Counted from the first letter of the stretch, positions 34,820 through 43,766 are shown. The stretch is DNA of 64,000 nt from Bernardetia sp. (GCA_020630575.1 JAHDBD010000021.1:1-64000); one strand, 5' to 3'. The notes: generated by a model from the letters alone, not told the origin. Made by a program: numbers and translations.

Positions 34820-36214
34820 ATGTTAGGAATTTCAAAAAACACAATGCCCGAAGGCGATAGATTATTTGAAGATTTTTATGTCTTCGAACTTCTCCAAACA
34901 CCTCGTTATGGAAAAATAGTTGCTTACTGGTCGTTAGGAATTTTTATGGCAGGTATAGCATTTTTGTTTCTTCCTTGGCAGCAAAACATTGCAGGTTTTG
35001 GGCAGCTTACAGCACTTCGTCCAGAAGACCGACCTCAAAAAGTATATCCTGTTGTAGGTGGAAGAATAGAAGCATGGCATATTCAAGAAGGGCAGTTTGT
35101 TAATGCAGGAGATACCATAGCTAGAATTTCAGAAGTAAAGGATTATTATTTTGATCCCAATCTAACAGACAGAATGGCAAGTCAGATAGATGCACAAGGA
35201 GACGCAATCGGTTCTTTGGGAGATAAAGCAAGAGCATTAGACCAACAGATTGCAGCTGATAAAGCAGCTATGGAATTGGAAGTAAGTCAGGCAAGAAACA
35301 AAGTAGAACAACTCAAATACAAAATTACGATAGATAGTGCTGATTTGGTAGCAATCGAAACACAATATCAAAATGCTATAAATCAGTATCAGCGTGAGCA
35401 AGAGTTATTTCAAAAAGGACTTACTTCTAAAACTGATTTAGAAAACAAAGAATTAAAAGCAAAAGAATCAACAGCAAAACTCAATTCAGCTCAAAACAAA
35501 CTGGCTACCACACGTAATGAATATCTCAATACTGTTTTAGAGGTTTCATCAAAAAGAGCTTCTTATATGAGTAAAATTGCAAAAGCTATTTCAGATAAAA
35601 GTTCTACTCTTGCTTATGTAAATGAAAATGAACAAAAACTAACCAAACTTCAAAACGAACTTACGAATGTAGAAGTCAGAAAGGCTAATTATATTATTCG
35701 TGCTCCTCAGTCTGGCTATGTAGTCAAATCTTTACTTACAGGAATTGGAGAAATTGTAAAAGAAGGTCAAGCTCTTGTTACAATTATGCCTGAAAATCCA
35801 CAACTGGCAGTAGAACTGTATGTTTCTGCAAATGATGTTCCTTTGCTTCAACGTGGAACACACGTTCGTTTGCAATTTGATGGTTGGCCTTCGCTAGTTT
35901 TTTCGGGTTGGGAATCAGCTACAGTAGGTACTTTTGGAGGAAAAATAGCTGTCATTGATTATATCAACACAAAAAACAAATATCGTGTTTTGGTTGTACC
36001 TGACACACAAGCTGAAGAAGATTGGCCTGCTGCTTTGCGTGTAGGAAGTGGTGTTTATGGATGGGCAATGCTCAATGAAGTGCCAATTTGGTATGAGTTA
36101 TGGCGACAACTCAATGCTTTTCCTCCTTTGCCTGTGGAGGGAAGTGATTATGGAAGTAAGGAAGATAAAGATAAAATGGAACAGATGGAATATGATTCTA
36201 AATTAAAAAGATAA
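34820..36214 (+). CDS. HlyD-family membrane fusion protein
   Basis: 464 residues. One N-terminal transmembrane helix (about 33-52), then a lipoyl-like half (GRIEAWHIQEGQFVNAGD, about 92-109), a long coiled-coil hairpin (about 115-280), the second lipoyl half (YIIRAPQSGYVV, about 294-305), and beta-barrel domains. This is the periplasmic adaptor of type I secretion or RND/ABC efflux. Neither a peptidase-ABC transporter nor a TolC homologue adjoins it, so it is an orphan adaptor; possible partners are elsewhere or the ABCG-type gene at 16714 (inference, weak). Confidence 0.88.
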   Translation: MLGISKNTMPEGDRLFEDFYVFELLQTPRYGKIVAYWSLGIFMAGIAFLFLPWQQNIAGFGQLTALRPEDRPQKVYPVVGGRIEAWHIQEGQFVNAGDTIARISEVKDYYFDPNLTDRMASQIDAQGDAIGSLGDKARALDQQIAADKAAMELEVSQARNKVEQLKYKITIDSADLVAIETQYQNAINQYQREQELFQKGLTSKTDLENKELKAKESTAKLNSAQNKLATTRNEYLNTVLEVSSKRASYMSKIAKAISDKSSTLAYVNENEQKLTKLQNELTNVEVRKANYIIRAPQSGYVVKSLLTGIGEIVKEGQALVTIMPENPQLAVELYVSANDVPLLQRGTHVRLQFDGWPSLVFSGWESATVGTFGGKIAVIDYINTKNKYRVLVVPDTQAEEDWPAALRVGSGVYGWAMLNEVPIWYELWRQLNAFPPLPVEGSDYGSKEDKDKMEQMEYDSKLKR

Positions 36215-36473
36215 AAGTTATAAGGAAAGAATTACGAATTTAACTCATTGACTATCAATTTATTGAATATTTTAAAATAGTAGTTTATTTAATTCTTATT
36301 CCAAGTGCAAAGACATCAGTTTTTTTAAACAAAAATGTATATGTCTTTGTACAATAAAAAATATTTGGTAACAGAAACAAATGATTTCGAATTTCATTAT
36401 CAAAAAATTCGTAAAAAAATTGTAACTTGAGCCTTAAAAGAATCAATAAAAAACAACCATAAATAATAAATAT

Positions 36474-37631
36474 ATGTCAGTAGCGACACCTACACAAACA
36501 AATACAAATGAAACGCTTCAAATGATTGCCAAAATGGTACAAGATTTTGGAGAACGTGCTATCACTCCAAACCGTAATAAATGGGACGACGACCAACATT
36601 TTCCTGTTGATGTAATGAAGGAATTAGGAAATTTGGGTTTAATGGGCGTTTTAGTTCCAGAAGAGTATGGAGGAAGTGGTTTTGGTTATCAAGAGTATGT
36701 AACTGCAATTTCAGAACTTGCCGTTATCGACCCTTCAATTGGTCTTTCAATGGCTGCTCACAATTCACTTTGTACAGGTCATATTTTACAGTTTGGAAAC
36801 GAAGAACAAAAAAAGCGTTGGTTGCCCAAATTAGCAACAGCAGAATGGATTGGAGCATGGGGCTTGACAGAAGCCAACACAGGTTCGGATGCAGGAAATA
36901 TGCGTACAACTGCCGTTCAAGATGGCGATTATTGGGTAATTAATGGAACAAAAAACTTTATTACTCATGGTAAAAGTGGCGATATTGCTGTTGTAATTGT
37001 TCGCACTGGAGAAATAGGCGATTCTCACGGAATGACTGCTTTTGTTATCGAAAAAACAACAGAAGGTTTTACAGGTGGACGTAAAGAAGACAAATTAGGA
37101 ATGCGTCTTTCTGAAACTGCTGAACTCGTTTTTGATAATTGTAGAGTTCATAAAGATAATATTTTGGGAAAAGTAGGCGAAGGATTTGTTCAGTCTTTAA
37201 AAGTATTAGATGGTGGACGTATCTCTATTGCTGCCCTTAGTTTGGGAATTGCAAAAGGAGCTTTGCGTCATTCGATTGTTTATTCAAAAGAACGTGAGCA
37301 GTTCAATCAACCAATTGCAAACTTCCAAGCGATTGCGTTTAAATTAGCAGAAATGGCTACTGATGTAGAAACTGCCGAACTTCTGACAAGACAAGCAGCC
37401 GACCTAAAAAATAAAGGAAAAAGCGTAAATAAAGAATCTGCAATGGCAAAATATGTAGCTTCTGAAGTATGTGTAAAAGTAGCTTCTGAGGCTGTACAAA
37501 TTTTTGGTGGATACGGATATACAAAAGATTTTCCAGTAGAAAAATATTACAGAGATTCTAAATTGTGTACGATTGGAGAAGGAACTTCTGAAATTCAGAA
37601 ACTTGTTATTTCTAGAGCAATTTTGAAATAA
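36474..37631 (+). CDS. Acyl-CoA dehydrogenase
   Basis: 385 residues, standard length. Signature regions: GLTEANTGSDAGNMRT (about 126-141) at the FAD/substrate site and the C-terminal QIFGGYGYTKDFPVEKYYRD (about 340-360). The general base should be the Glu in TIGEGTSEIQ near residue 370, as in short/medium-chain enzymes. It catalyses alpha,beta-dehydrogenation of acyl-CoA, passing electrons to ETF, in beta-oxidation. No other fatty-acid genes are next to it. Ended by a terminator at 37655. Confidence 0.94.
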   Translation: MSVATPTQTNTNETLQMIAKMVQDFGERAITPNRNKWDDDQHFPVDVMKELGNLGLMGVLVPEEYGGSGFGYQEYVTAISELAVIDPSIGLSMAAHNSLCTGHILQFGNEEQKKRWLPKLATAEWIGAWGLTEANTGSDAGNMRTTAVQDGDYWVINGTKNFITHGKSGDIAVVIVRTGEIGDSHGMTAFVIEKTTEGFTGGRKEDKLGMRLSETAELVFDNCRVHKDNILGKVGEGFVQSLKVLDGGRISIAALSLGIAKGALRHSIVYSKEREQFNQPIANFQAIAFKLAEMATDVETAELLTRQAADLKNKGKSVNKESAMAKYVASEVCVKVASEAVQIFGGYGYTKDFPVEKYYRDSKLCTIGEGTSEIQKLVISRAILK

Positions 37632-37654
37632 TTTTCAATTATATGCAAAAGCTG

Positions 37655-37694
37655 AAATCCATTCAAGAAGTATATTTTTTGAATGGATTTTTTT
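37655..37694 (+). terminator. Terminator after acyl-CoA dehydrogenase; repeat copy A
   Basis: 12-bp stem (37655-37666 with 37679-37690), T7 tail. Positions 37658-37694 match 39272-39308 at 35 of 37 bases, so this is one of a near-identical pair. Confidence 0.88.
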
Positions 37695-37748
37695 GTGTTA
37701 TATATTAACAGCATTTCAAAAGACTACTATTCCAAAATCTTAGCAAAA

Positions 37749-38237
37749 ATGAATAAATTTAAAACCCTAGTTTTACTTAATGATGAAAAAATCATAGATG
37801 GAGATGTTCTATCTAAATCAACAATGACATTACTTGGTAAATTAAAAATACACAAAACAATGAACTTACCAAATGAGGTTGCTGAGCTATTTGAGCAGCA
37901 ATATGAGGAGTTTGATGATATAGAAAAGAAAAATATTTTACAAAAAATAATCATAAATATTGGGACTGAAATATATCAAGTAAAAGTAGTTATCGAAGCA
38001 AAAGAAGTATATACTACAGAAATACTAAATTCACTTGATGAGGTATATTCTTTAGACAGAGAAGAGTTTAGATTGCTCTTAAAAGAAAGAGGTAAGTATT
38101 TGATGCTAGATTATGCTCCACTACCAACAAGCTATGCTTTTTTTAGGTTAGAATATCGCACTATGCCTCATATTACTACTAAGCAAGTAAATGATAAAGT
38201 AGTCCTTGAAATATTATTTAATGTAGAATTAAAGTGA
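37749..38237 (+). CDS. Hypothetical protein
   Basis: 162 residues from the ATG at 37749. An earlier in-frame ATG at 37683 sits inside the preceding terminator, so I rejected it. Mixed alpha/beta, no signal peptide or membrane helix. I recognise no family or motif. Flanked by two terminators and a 15-bp inverted repeat, so it is probably its own transcription unit; Arg codons are AGA-rich, as in the accessory genes of this window. Confidence 0.55.
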   Translation: MNKFKTLVLLNDEKIIDGDVLSKSTMTLLGKLKIHKTMNLPNEVAELFEQQYEEFDDIEKKNILQKIIINIGTEIYQVKVVIEAKEVYTTEILNSLDEVYSLDREEFRLLLKERGKYLMLDYAPLPTSYAFFRLEYRTMPHITTKQVNDKVVLEILFNVELK

Positions 38238-38247
38238 TGCTGAGTAT

Positions 38248-38302
38248 TTGATTTTACACAAATTGAAAGCAATAAAAAATTTAAACTTTTGTGTAAAATC
38301 AA
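38248..38302. repeat. 15-bp inverted repeat
   Basis: Perfect arms TTGATTTTACACAAA (38248-38262) and its complement (38288-38302) separated by 25 bp, starting 10 bp after the hypothetical gene. There is no T tract, so it is not a standard terminator. Confidence 0.75.
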
Positions 38303-38391
38303 AAAAAGTAATGCAACCTTCTTTCAATTTTTAACTCTATTATGGTGTATTTTCTAAATTTTATTTGTATACTTCATTACTTTACTACACT

Positions 38392-39240
38392 ATGAAAAAT
38401 ACTTTTTTTGCCTTCTTAAGTAGTTTATTATTTATTTCATTTTCTTCGATTGCTCAAAATACTACTCAAGAAAAACCAATAGAAGTGCTTCTTTTCGGAA
38501 CATTTCATTTTAATAATCCAGGTGCTGATGTTGCCAAAACCAAAAGTTTTGATATTGAAAGCGAGAAAAGCCAAAAAGAGTTAGAAGAAATTTCTGAAAA
38601 AATCAAAGTCTATAATCCTTCAAAAATCTTTGTAGAATGGGAATACAACGAACAGGAACAACTAGATTCCTTGTATACTCTATATTTGGCAGGAACGTAT
38701 TTTGATAATCCGAAACTCTCTAAATTTTATAAACAAAACGAAATTTTTCAACTTGCTTTTCGTGCAGCCAAAAAATTAGGACATAAAAAAGTATATGCAA
38801 TGGATTACACAAATACAAATTTTCCTTTTGATAGTTTGATGCAAGTAGCGAAAGAAAATAATCAAGCAGAGTTACAAGAGCAAATTATGCAAGTGATTCA
38901 AGAATTTTCAACTGGTTTTGATGCTCAAATTGATGCTCAAAAATCGCTTAAAGAGATTCTCTATTACAATAATAGTCCTGCTTTACGTCAAAAAGACTTA
39001 TCTCTTTATACTCAAATAATTACTAAAGTTGGAAATAAAGATAATTTTGTAGGTGCATATTTGGCTTCTGAATGGTATCGCAGAAATTTGTATATGCTTT
39101 CTATAATGCAAAAACAAATTACAAAGGAAGATGAAAAAGTGATGATTTTGTTAGGCTCAAGTCATGTAGCACTTATCAATGAAATTATTTCGACACATTC
39201 AAATTTGAAAGGAGTAGAGTTACAAGAAGTTTTAGACTAA
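38392..39240 (+). CDS. DUF5694 (TraB/Tiki-like) secreted protein
   Basis: 282 residues from the ATG at 38392; an upstream TTG at 38365 would add nine residues before the signal peptide and is less likely. Signal peptide to about residue 20 (SIAQ). The VLLFGTFHFNNPG strand-loop and later a second LLGSSHVALI strand (about 258-268) are the paired GxxH/GSxH motifs of the TraB/ChaN/Tiki-type fold used by DUF5694. Those His may bind a metal. Activity unknown. A terminator follows. Confidence 0.75.
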   Translation: MKNTFFAFLSSLLFISFSSIAQNTTQEKPIEVLLFGTFHFNNPGADVAKTKSFDIESEKSQKELEEISEKIKVYNPSKIFVEWEYNEQEQLDSLYTLYLAGTYFDNPKLSKFYKQNEIFQLAFRAAKKLGHKKVYAMDYTNTNFPFDSLMQVAKENNQAELQEQIMQVIQEFSTGFDAQIDAQKSLKEILYYNNSPALRQKDLSLYTQIITKVGNKDNFVGAYLASEWYRRNLYMLSIMQKQITKEDEKVMILLGSSHVALINEIISTHSNLKGVELQEVLD

Positions 39241-39271
39241 AAATAAAATCCTATCCTAAATCATTCAAAAG

Positions 39272-39308
39272 TCCATTCAAGAGGTATATTTCTTGAATGG
39301 ATTTTTTT
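39272..39308 (+). terminator. Terminator after the DUF5694 gene; repeat copy B
   Basis: 11-bp perfect stem (39272-39282 with 39291-39301), 8-nt loop, T7 at 39302-39308. Nearly identical to the terminator at 37658-37694. Confidence 0.9.
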
Positions 39309-39310
39309 AT

Positions 39311-40219
39311 CTAAAAATTCTCATCTATCAATTCTCTATTTATAGCAGCTCCTGCTATTGTGCCAGAAGCTACTGCAAGCGATACAGCTCTAAACATAGT
39401 TGTAGCATCTCCTATCGCAAAAATATCTTTTATAGATGTTTTTTTGAACAAATCCACTTCTACAAATCCATTCTCATCAAACTTGCAACCTATTTCTTTT
39501 GGAATATCAGAATGCTGTTCAAAATCTACACGGGCAAAAATAGCAGAAATTGGGTGTTTTGTCTTGTTTTTGAAAATAATATTTTGAATTTGTCCTTCTT
39601 GATGTTCAAATTCCGAAATTTCAGTTTCTATTATTTTGATATTTTTAGAGTGTAGTTTTTGAGTCTGTTCTTCAGTCAAAGTAGATTTTCCATTTGTGAA
39701 TAAAGTTAGATTTTCACTCCAATTATAGATAAGTTTAGCCATTTCAAAAGCTATATCTCCATTTGCCAAAACTCCAAGATTTTCATGTTTTACTTCATAA
39801 CCATGACAGTAAGGACAATGTAAAACTGATATTCCCCAACACTGAGCAAAGCCTATAATAGAAGGCATTATATCTTTTATTCCAGTTGCAAAAAGAATTT
39901 TTTTTCCAAAAAATGAATTTCCATTTTCTACAAAAACTTCATATTTATCTTTTTGAGAAGAACAAGAAATTGCTTTTCCTTCAAGAAAACTAACTGTAGG
40001 ATAATTTAAAACTTGTTCTTTTGCTTTCTCTGAAATTTCTTTGGGTGTATTTCCATCTTGAGTAATAAAATTATGAGAATGAGGAGTTTGTTTATTACAA
40101 GGTTTTCCACTATCTATAATTAATACTTTTCTTAAAGAACGTCCTAAAGCCATAGCAGCTGAAAGTCCTGCATAACTTCCACCAATAATAATTACATCAA
40201 AATTTGATTTATTTTTCAT
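39311..40219 (-). CDS. NAD(P)/FAD-dependent disulfide oxidoreductase (thioredoxin-reductase-like)
   Basis: 302 residues, about the length of low-molecular-weight thioredoxin reductases. FAD motif IIIGGSYAGLSAAM at about 10-23; redox pair Cys-Pro-Tyr-Cys at about 136-139; C-terminal FAIGDATTMFRAV for the second FAD contact. The NAD(P) domain lacks the classical GxGxxG/A (it reads GVLANGDIAFEMA), typical of the TrxB-like relatives encoded in many Bacteroidota. It presumably uses a flavin to reduce or oxidise a disulfide partner. Its promoter is flanked by two palindromes (see 40254-40316), implying tight control. Confidence 0.85.
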   Translation of the reverse strand: MKNKSNFDVIIIGGSYAGLSAAMALGRSLRKVLIIDSGKPCNKQTPHSHNFITQDGNTPKEISEKAKEQVLNYPTVSFLEGKAISCSSQKDKYEVFVENGNSFFGKKILFATGIKDIMPSIIGFAQCWGISVLHCPYCHGYEVKHENLGVLANGDIAFEMAKLIYNWSENLTLFTNGKSTLTEEQTQKLHSKNIKIIETEISEFEHQEGQIQNIIFKNKTKHPISAIFARVDFEQHSDIPKEIGCKFDENGFVEVDLFKKTSIKDIFAIGDATTMFRAVSLAVASGTIAGAAINRELIDENF

Positions 40220-40253
40220 AAAATAAGCTTTGAAAATTTATATAATTTTATTT

Positions 40254-40270
40254 ATGCAACACTATTGCAT
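40254..40270. promoter_or_regulatory. TTGCA-type palindrome O2 at the predicted transcription start
   Basis: ATGCAA, 5 bp, TTGCAT: inverted repeat with outer 6-bp arms, lying over the predicted start site of the oxidoreductase promoter. A further ATTTGCAAAT palindrome occupies 40269-40278. Confidence 0.55.
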
Positions 40271-40273
40271 TTG

Positions 40274-40303
40274 CAAATATACAGTTTATCTTATCAAATG
40301 CAA
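40274..40303 (-). promoter_or_regulatory. Predicted promoter of the FAD oxidoreductase
   Basis: Minus strand: TTG (complement of 40301-40303), exactly 19 nt, then TATATTTG (complement of 40274-40281), an exact -7 match. Predicted start near 40267, leader about 48 nt. Confidence 0.62.
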
Positions 40304-40316
40304 CAAAGTTGCATTT
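40296..40316. promoter_or_regulatory. Perfect palindromic operator candidate O1
   Basis: AAATGCAAC-AAA-GTTGCATTT: nine perfectly paired positions each side of a 3-bp centre. It overlaps the -33 box of the oxidoreductase promoter, and its centre is 44 bp (about four helical turns) from the O2 centre. Confidence 0.7.
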
Positions 40317-40374
40317 AAATACGCTTGTTTTTTGAAAATTCTATTTTATTCTATTAAAAAATCGCTTTTTTACT

Positions 40375-40382
40375 TATCTTTG
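40375..40382 (+). promoter_or_regulatory. Possible -7 element of the ruvA promoter
   Basis: TATCTTTG at 40375-40382 is an exact TAnnTTTG, but no TTG lies 17-23 nt upstream. It would give a leader of about 75 nt containing the heptamer array at 40438-40458. Confidence 0.35.
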
Positions 40383-40437
40383 ATTAGAAAATTAGAAATA
40401 GAAAATCATACTAGCATTTTCTTTTTTCATTAATCTT

Positions 40438-40458
40438 AACCACTAAAAACTAATCACT
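40438..40458. repeat. Heptamer array abutting ruvA
   Basis: Three 7-mers, AACCACT, AAAAACT, AATCACT, end 5 bp before the ruvA start codon; AATCACT is the complement of the AGTGATT unit at 1-56. Confidence 0.6.
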
Positions 40459-40463
40459 ATTCC

Positions 40464-41048
40464 ATGTTTGCTTATCTCAACGGAAAAATCACAAAGCGAG
40501 AACCTTCACTAGCCGTTTTGGATATTAATGGGGTGGGTTATGAAGTCAAAATTTCACTTCAAACCTATTCTATTATTCAAGAAGGACAGCCTTTCAAACT
40601 TTTCACTTATTTGAGCGTAACACAAGATTCGCAAGAGCTTTTTGGGTTTGCTACTGAAAGTGAGAAAAAAATGTTTTTGCAGCTTATTAGTGTTTCTGGA
40701 GTAGGACGAAATACTGCTTTAGTGATGCTTTCAGCAATGAACGTTTCTGAACTTGCCAATGCAATTATTAATAATCAAACATCTGTTATTCAGAAAATAA
40801 AAGGAATTGGAAAGAAAACTTCCGAACGTTTGGTTTTAGACTTGAAAGACAAGTTAGCAAAAGAAGGTTTCCAATTGGAAGACGAAAATGGAATGAGCAG
40901 TGCATTAAAAGAACAAGCATCCAATGCTCTTACCAGTCTAGGTTTATCAAAATTAGTGGCTGATAGAACCATAAATGCCATTTTGAAAAAATACGGCACA
41001 GATCTTTCTTTAGAAGAGTTGATTACGTATAGTTTGCAAGAAGGCTAA
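40464..41048 (+). CDS. ruvA: Holliday junction branch migration protein RuvA
   Basis: 194 residues, normal for RuvA. Domain I is the OB-fold starting MFAYLNGKI; domain II has the two helix-hairpin-helix motifs, LISVSGVGRNTA (about 73-84) and IQKIKGIGKKTSERLVLDLKDKL (about 108-130), which bind the junction; domain III is a three-helix RuvB-contact domain at the C-terminus. RuvA loads RuvB on four-way junctions during recombination. RuvB is not in the window, which is common in Bacteroidota. Confidence 0.97.
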   Translation: MFAYLNGKITKREPSLAVLDINGVGYEVKISLQTYSIIQEGQPFKLFTYLSVTQDSQELFGFATESEKKMFLQLISVSGVGRNTALVMLSAMNVSELANAIINNQTSVIQKIKGIGKKTSERLVLDLKDKLAKEGFQLEDENGMSSALKEQASNALTSLGLSKLVADRTINAILKKYGTDLSLEELITYSLQEG

Positions 41049-41074
41049 AAACAGTTACCAGTTGAATTTCTTGT

Positions 41075-41165
41075 ATTTGTGTTCTCCTCAAACTTTTTGT
41101 TCTCTGTGGTTCAAAAATTGTATTTTCATTCTCTGTTTTATCTGTGAACTCTGTGTTTTAAAATT
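41075..41165. repeat. CTCTGTGG-type degenerate repeat tract, copy 1
   Basis: A T/G-rich stretch with repeated CTCTGTGG, CTCTGTTT, CTGTGAACTCTGTG motifs between ruvA and the LysM gene. A similar tract lies at 61360-61475. The sequences are not tandem at a fixed period. Confidence 0.5.
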
Positions 41166-41200
41166 ATATTCCTATTTTCTCATTCTCCAATCTCTACCAC

Positions 41201-42181
41201 GTGAAATTTCTTATTCTATTTATTACTTTCTTTTTAATTCATTTTTCATCCAATGCTTTCTCTTCTTTTACATCAAAAAAAGATTCTATTGGTTTAGAGC
41301 GAAGGGGAAATAATTTATATATTAAACATAGAGTTACAATTGGCGAAGATATTTATAAAATTGCTAGAAAATATGGTATAAATAAAGAAACACTCATCAC
41401 GCTCAATCCAGTTGCTCGTTATCCATTGAAAATAGGTCAAATTATTTACATTCCACATGCTCAAACGACGTATAGAATTTCTCAACTCAAAGGATATAAA
41501 GTTCGTGCAAACGAAACACTATTTTCGATTGCTTCAAAGTTTCAAACCGATGTAAAAACGCTTAAAGAACTTAATGAGCTTTATTCTACTCAAATTCAAA
41601 CAGGACAAGAATTACTTATTCCTTATCCAAGCACTCATCAAGACTTGTATCTCATTCCTTCAAATGCGTATAGTGTGGCCAAAGATCCTAACAAAAAAGA
41701 AGAAGTACAACATACTTATCATACAGTAGCAAATGGCGAAACTCTGTATTCTATTTCTCAAAAGTATAAAGTCAGTGTAGAGGATTTAAAAAAAATGAAT
41801 GATACTCCTTCTGGACAAATAAAAGCAGGGCAAAAAATTATTGTAGGCAAAGGGGAAAAAATAGAAGAAGTTTTGATTGTTGCAAGTGCAAACACCATGA
41901 CTAGCCAAGCAAAAAAAGGAAAACCTCATTCAGAATCAGGTGTTTGTAATGTAACTTTAAAAAGTGATAGGCTTGTCGGAATGCACCGAACAGCTCCTAA
42001 AGGAACTCTCATAAAAGTATATAATGAAAGTGCAGGAAGAACCGTAACCGTCAAAATTATTGGTAAAATTCAGAATATTGATAGAAACAAAAATGTCGTT
42101 ATTATTATTAGTCATGAAGCTGGGAGAAAGTTAGGAACAATGAGTAAAGAATTTCCTGTTTGGTTAAAATGGGAAGAATAA
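41201..42181 (+). CDS. LysM (three repeats) and DPBB-domain peptidoglycan-binding protein
   Basis: 326 residues. Signal peptide to about residue 20. LysM repeats lie at about 44-87, 99-142 and 172-215, each with the LYSIS or IYKIA-type core and ending in IP or IV. The C-terminal domain (about 245-326), with GMHRTAPKGTLIKVYN and RTVTVKIIGKI, is a double-psi beta-barrel of the RlpA type, but I do not see the catalytic Asp/His pair of the lytic enzymes. A cell-wall-associated role is likely. A terminator lies 55 bp downstream. Confidence 0.85.
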   Translation: MKFLILFITFFLIHFSSNAFSSFTSKKDSIGLERRGNNLYIKHRVTIGEDIYKIARKYGINKETLITLNPVARYPLKIGQIIYIPHAQTTYRISQLKGYKVRANETLFSIASKFQTDVKTLKELNELYSTQIQTGQELLIPYPSTHQDLYLIPSNAYSVAKDPNKKEEVQHTYHTVANGETLYSISQKYKVSVEDLKKMNDTPSGQIKAGQKIIVGKGEKIEEVLIVASANTMTSQAKKGKPHSESGVCNVTLKSDRLVGMHRTAPKGTLIKVYNESAGRTVTVKIIGKIQNIDRNKNVVIIISHEAGRKLGTMSKEFPVWLKWEE

Positions 42182-42235
42182 ATATATCTTAACTTTTACT
42201 CAAAAAAGACTTCTATAAAATTTATGTAATTTTGG

Positions 42236-42276
42236 GCAGTAGAAACAACTCAATGAGTAGTTTTTACTGCTTTTTT
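42236..42276 (+). terminator. Terminator after the LysM gene
   Basis: 11-bp stem (42236-42246 with 42260-42270, one G-U), 13-nt loop, T6 at 42271-42276. Confidence 0.85.
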
Positions 42277-42320
42277 GTATCTCCCTAATTTTCTTATGCC
42301 TCATAAGCACATATATTTAA

Positions 42321-43661
42321 ATGAAAAAATCCTTATTATCTAGTTTAGTCTTACTTATACTTTTTTTTGGAAGTTTTATTCCAAGCAATACAAAAGACAC
42401 TAAAGACAGTTCTAAAATTGAGTTTACAGAATTTACGCTTAAAAATGGTTTACACGTCATTTTACATGAAGACCATTCTGTTCCTCTCGTAGCTGTTACT
42501 GTTTTATATCATGTAGGTTCAAAGAATGAAGAACCAAACCGAACAGGTTTTGCACACTTTTTCGAACATCTTTTGTTTGAAGGCTCAAAAAATATCAAGC
42601 GTGGAGAATTTGATGATTATATCGAAAACTCAGGTGGAATGAATAACGCAAATACCACTTACGACCGAACTTTTTATTATGAAGTAATGCCTTCTAATCA
42701 ATTAGAACTGGCTCTTTGGTTAGAATCTGAACGCATGCTTCATGCAAGAGTGGACAGCACAGGCATCGAAACACAAAGACAAGTAGTAAAAGAAGAGCGT
42801 CGTCAGCGTATTGATAATCGTCCGTATGGTTCTATTTTAGAAGAAACATTGAAACGAGTTTATACCAAACATCCTTACAAATCTTCTGTAATTGGTTCGA
42901 TGGAACATTTAGATGCAGCTGAAGAAATTGATTATAAAAGTTTTTATGAAAAATATTATGTTCCAAATAATGCTGTAGTGAGCATTGCTGGCGATATTGA
43001 TGCAAAGACAGCAAAGGAATTAGTAGAAAAATATTTTGAAGGAATTCCAAAAGGTAAAAAAGTTGAACAACCTAAAATTGTTGAGCCTCCTCAAATGGCT
43101 GAAGTTCGTGATACTGTATATGATAATATTCAACTTCCTGCTGTTGTTCAAGCCTTTAAAGTTCCTGCTCGTGGACAAAGTGATTATTATGCTACCAAAA
43201 TGCTATTTACACTACTTTCTGATGGACAAAGTTCAAGGCTTTCAAAGTCTGTAAAAGATGAACAACAGAAAGCTCTTTTTGTAGGTGCTTTTCCTTTAGA
43301 TTTAGAGCAAAATCCTAGTGTTGCTCTTGCCTTCGGAATTGCTTCTATGGGAGTAAATCCTTTAGAGTTGGAAGAAGCCATGAACAACGAATATGAAAAG
43401 GTAAAAGAAGAGTTGATTGAAGAAAGAGAATTTCAAAAGCTCAAAAATCAATTTGAAGCTAATTTTTACACTCAAAATAGCACCATTGCAGGAATTGCTG
43501 AAACGTTAGCTGATAACCATATCTATGGTGGAAGTGCAAATCTTATCAATACTGAAATTGAAAATTATATGAAGGTAACAAGAGAAGAAATACAAGAAGC
43601 AGCTAAAAAATATCTTGTCCCTGAAAATAGAGTTACTCTTCATTATTTACCTAAGAAATAA
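42321..43661 (+). CDS. M16 zinc metallopeptidase (active subunit)
   Basis: 446 residues. Signal peptide to about residue 22. The inverted zinc motif HxxEH is at His79-Phe-Phe-Glu82-His83, and the distal Glu ligand is expected at 159, 76 residues later, where EE is found. Two insulinase-type domains follow. The M16 family cleaves short or unfolded peptides within a clam-shell chamber. The gene is followed after about 150 bp by a second M16 gene without the zinc site, the usual active/inactive pair of bacterial pitrilysin-like proteases. Confidence 0.92.
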   Translation: MKKSLLSSLVLLILFFGSFIPSNTKDTKDSSKIEFTEFTLKNGLHVILHEDHSVPLVAVTVLYHVGSKNEEPNRTGFAHFFEHLLFEGSKNIKRGEFDDYIENSGGMNNANTTYDRTFYYEVMPSNQLELALWLESERMLHARVDSTGIETQRQVVKEERRQRIDNRPYGSILEETLKRVYTKHPYKSSVIGSMEHLDAAEEIDYKSFYEKYYVPNNAVVSIAGDIDAKTAKELVEKYFEGIPKGKKVEQPKIVEPPQMAEVRDTVYDNIQLPAVVQAFKVPARGQSDYYATKMLFTLLSDGQSSRLSKSVKDEQQKALFVGAFPLDLEQNPSVALAFGIASMGVNPLELEEAMNNEYEKVKEELIEEREFQKLKNQFEANFYTQNSTIAGIAETLADNHIYGGSANLINTEIENYMKVTREEIQEAAKKYLVPENRVTLHYLPKK

Positions 43662-43766
43662 ATTTAGAAGACAAACTTATGAAGAAATCTATAAAAGTAA
43701 TGTGAATTTTTCAAAAACATAAATTTATTGATTGTACATTCTTCAGTGTTAAAAAAAATCTAACTA

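Noticed and set aside
37683..37748. Upstream ATG as start of the 37.7-kb hypothetical gene
   Set aside because: It lies inside the stem and T tract of the preceding terminator; the ATG at 37749 gives a more ordinary N-terminus.
38248..38302. 15-bp inverted repeat as a terminator
   Set aside because: The loop is 25 nt and no T tract follows on either strand.
42227..42276. Exact -7 box TAATTTTG at 42227-42234 immediately before a terminator, suggesting a small RNA
   Set aside because: The transcript would start inside the terminator stem, and no -33 box lies at the right distance. The hairpin is better explained as the end of the LysM gene.
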